A stretch of 5,850 nucleotides of DNA from an uncultured Lachnospiraceae bacterium (GTDB lineage Bacteria; Bacillota; Clostridia; Lachnospirales; Lachnospiraceae). Below, piece after piece: positions 4,136 to 5,850 of the stretch (the first letter of the stretch is position 1; every line of letters starts with the position of its first letter). The translations under genes and the position numbers were made by a program. The stretch lies in the NCBI GenBank assembly GCA_902796045.1, contig CADBNQ010000010.1, positions 1-5,850 of the forward strand, given 5' to 3'. The notes beneath the pieces are model-generated. The model searched no databases. It saw only the letters and a list, made by a program, of their open reading frames with translations, and was not told the DNA's origin.

Positions 4136-5850
4136 GCCGACGGGACAGATAGCGGAGGGTATGTATTTGACAAAAATAAAACAGCCCAGCAGCAGCTTGA
4201 CGATCTCTTTACCACGATCGACCTTATGGATGCTACCATCGAGGATCTTAGCAGGGAGATGGAAGAGGGACATGTGACCAGTGAGCAGATCACCCAGATG
4301 TATATCGACCGGATCAACGCCTATGATTCAAAGCTGAAACTCAATTCCATCATCAGTATTAATCCCAGGGCCCTGGCGGAAGCCAGGAAGCTTGACCAGG
4401 AACGGGCTCAGGGAAAGATCAGAGGACCGCTCCACGGTATTCCTGTTCTGGTGAAGGATAATATCGACCTGGCGGGAAATGTCACATCGGCCGGGTCCCT
4501 GGCTTTGTCCCGCATGGTTGTGAATGAAGATGCCTTTGTCGTAAAGAAACTGAAAAATGCCGGGGCAGTGATCCTGGCAAAAGCCAACTTATCTGAGTTC
4601 GCCAGCAGCGCGATTGATTCAAAATCTCTGCTGGGCGGAACGGTACATAACGCTTATGATTCATCCAGAGTTCCGGCAGGGTCTTCCGGCGGCACCGGCG
4701 TTGCCATCACATCGAACTTCGCCGCTGTGGGGCTGGGGACTGATACCGGCGGTTCCATCCGGAATCCTTCTTCTTACTCCAACCTGTACGGAATCCGTCC
4801 TTCAAAAGGACTGACATCCATCCATGGAATCATACCGCTGATGGGACCCCGTGATACGGTCGGCCCCATGGCCCGCACAGCCCAGGATATGGCCCAGGTG
4901 CTGGAGGTCATAGCCGGAACTGACAGCGGCGATGATTTTACGCAGGAAGCCAGGGCTGACGCGCTGGTTGGATCGGGTTATATGTCTGCGCTGACTAAGG
5001 ATGGTCTTAAAGGAAAGCGGATTGGCTATCTCAGATCTTCTTTTGAGTGTAATCTGAGAGATTTTCTTGACGAAGAGGAGATTAAGGATTATGAAAGCAG
5101 GGGAATAGACGTCAACATGAAGCTGCCTGACGCTAAGATAGAGGACATGATCAAAAAAACCCGCGCTAATCTGATCAAAGGCGGTGCCACTTTTGTTGAT
5201 CTGTCTTCTCAGCTGACGGATAACGAGATACTTAAAGGTGATAAAAGCCTGTACAATACCAACATTGATGAGACGACAGAGTACGATTTTAATAAATATT
5301 TACATGAAAAGGGAGGAGCGGCACCATATAAGACCATAAAAGCCCTCGCAAAAAGCGGAAAGGCAGGAATTGATTTCACCAATCTGCCGATTGAGGATGA
5401 TGATGAGATGATCAATCGGATGGCAGACAGTTTTGAGACCACAGTGAATCCCTACACTAAAAATGTGAACGGTTATATGAGAGGGAATACATGGCAGAGG
5501 GTTCTGGATGGGCGTAATAAGGTCACGGAAGTGATGCGGAAGAACAACATTGACGCCATCATGTATGTTGCTACCCTGGATGTAGCACCTACCTATGCGA
5601 ATCAGTCAGAGCAGTTTAACTATAATATGATTGCCTTTCAGGGTTACGGATTCACTTTTGGGCCTGCCCTGGGTCTGCCGGAGATTGTGATCCCCATGGG
5701 ATTCAGTGACAAGAACGCAAAAGTTACCACCGAGCTGCCTCTGGGGATGCGTCTTTTCGGAAAATATGGGGATGAAAAGACCCTGATGCAGATTGCCTAT
5801 GCCTATGAGCAGGTGGCAGGAGAGTCGATCAGGAAGATGCCTGAGAATTC
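4058..5850 (+). CDS. Secreted amidase-signature family hydrolase (3' end beyond window)
   Basis: 597 codons are open to the right edge. Amidase-signature enzymes hydrolyse amide bonds with a Ser-cisSer-Lys triad. Here these are K133 in VLVKDN, S209 in AGSSGG, and the nucleophile S233 in GTDTGGS; the spacings are close to those of FAAH. The RNPSSY and GIRPSKGL segments after the nucleophile are also typical. Residues 1-26 form a signal peptide: MKK, a hydrophobic core, then an AQA cleavage site. The mature enzyme should therefore act outside the membrane, unlike cytoplasmic GatA. Residues about 330-460 form a charged, poorly conserved region between the catalytic core and the C-terminal conserved part (GFTFGPALGLPEIVIPMG), where substrate-specific loops are expected. 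Substrate is unknown; amino-acid amides, peptides or acyl amides are possible. It is divergent from cooS, with its own promoter. The C-terminus is missing only because the window ends. Confidence 0.93.
   Translation, partial: MKKALSICLILAMLACMAFPGSTAQAADGTDSGGYVFDKNKTAQQQLDDLFTTIDLMDATIEDLSREMEEGHVTSEQITQMYIDRINAYDSKLKLNSIISINPRALAEARKLDQERAQGKIRGPLHGIPVLVKDNIDLAGNVTSAGSLALSRMVVNEDAFVVKKLKNAGAVILAKANLSEFASSAIDSKSLLGGTVHNAYDSSRVPAGSSGGTGVAITSNFAAVGLGTDTGGSIRNPSSYSNLYGIRPSKGLTSIHGIIPLMGPRDTVGPMARTAQDMAQVLEVIAGTDSGDDFTQEARADALVGSGYMSALTKDGLKGKRIGYLRSSFECNLRDFLDEEEIKDYESRGIDVNMKLPDAKIEDMIKKTRANLIKGGATFVDLSSQLTDNEILKGDKSLYNTNIDETTEYDFNKYLHEKGGAAPYKTIKALAKSGKAGIDFTNLPIEDDDEMINRMADSFETTVNPYTKNVNGYMRGNTWQRVLDGRNKVTEVMRKNNIDAIMYVATLDVAPTYANQSEQFNYNMIAFQGYGFTFGPALGLPEIVIPMGFSDKNAKVTTELPLGMRLFGKYGDEKTLMQIAYAYEQVAGESIRKMPEN

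Noticed and set aside
4033..4317. Minus-strand open frame opposite the amidase N-terminus, with a hydrophobic stretch
   Set aside because: It is the complement of the signal peptide and N-terminal region of a convincing gene and also covers that gene's ribosome binding site; no promoter or ribosome binding site of its own.

Overview
The window looks like chromosomal DNA from an anaerobic Gram-positive bacterium of the class Clostridia. A gut-type Lachnospiraceae or relative is my inference, not a proof. Supporting signs are strong AGGAGG-type ribosome binding sites, a sigma-A promoter with a Bacillus-type LexA box, mid-range base composition, and a gene set of Ni-type carbon monoxide dehydrogenase (CODH), [FeFe]-hydrogenase and a UvrX-like Y-family polymerase. 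No mobile element, CRISPR array, tRNA or rRNA was seen.

Layout. From 310 leftwards, running off the window, is the 5' part of a Y-family translesion DNA polymerase on the minus strand, with its own promoter and a near-perfect LexA box. From 3779 down to 467 is a two-gene minus-strand operon: a CODH catalytic subunit (cooS, 648 aa), then after 19 bp an [FeFe]-hydrogenase (448 aa from the start set by its ribosome binding site). A hairpin terminator closes the operon just upstream of the polymerase promoter. The region 3780-4057 is a divergent intergenic segment with promoter-like elements for both sides and an 8-bp inverted repeat. From 4058 rightwards, open at the window end, is a secreted amidase-signature hydrolase.

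The centre of interest is the cooS-hydA pair. CODH electrons could in principle pass to the hydrogenase through its two N-terminal [4Fe-4S] clusters, giving a compact soluble CO/H2 module with no membrane Ech hydrogenase, CooF or CooC in view. The CODH is atypical, however. All metal-cluster ligands of a canonical enzyme are present, but by comparison with CODH-II of Carboxydothermus (recalled from memory) the catalytic lysine is glutamine and all four proton-tunnel histidines are replaced. It also carries an extra four-cysteine motif (CX3CX3CX3C) in a short insertion, and additional cysteines beside the C-cluster ligands. This suggests either CO chemistry with a rebuilt proton path or a different reaction or sensing role, coupled to a hydrogenase whose own H-cluster ligands and proton path look intact. 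The flanking polymerase and amidase have no evident functional link to this pair.
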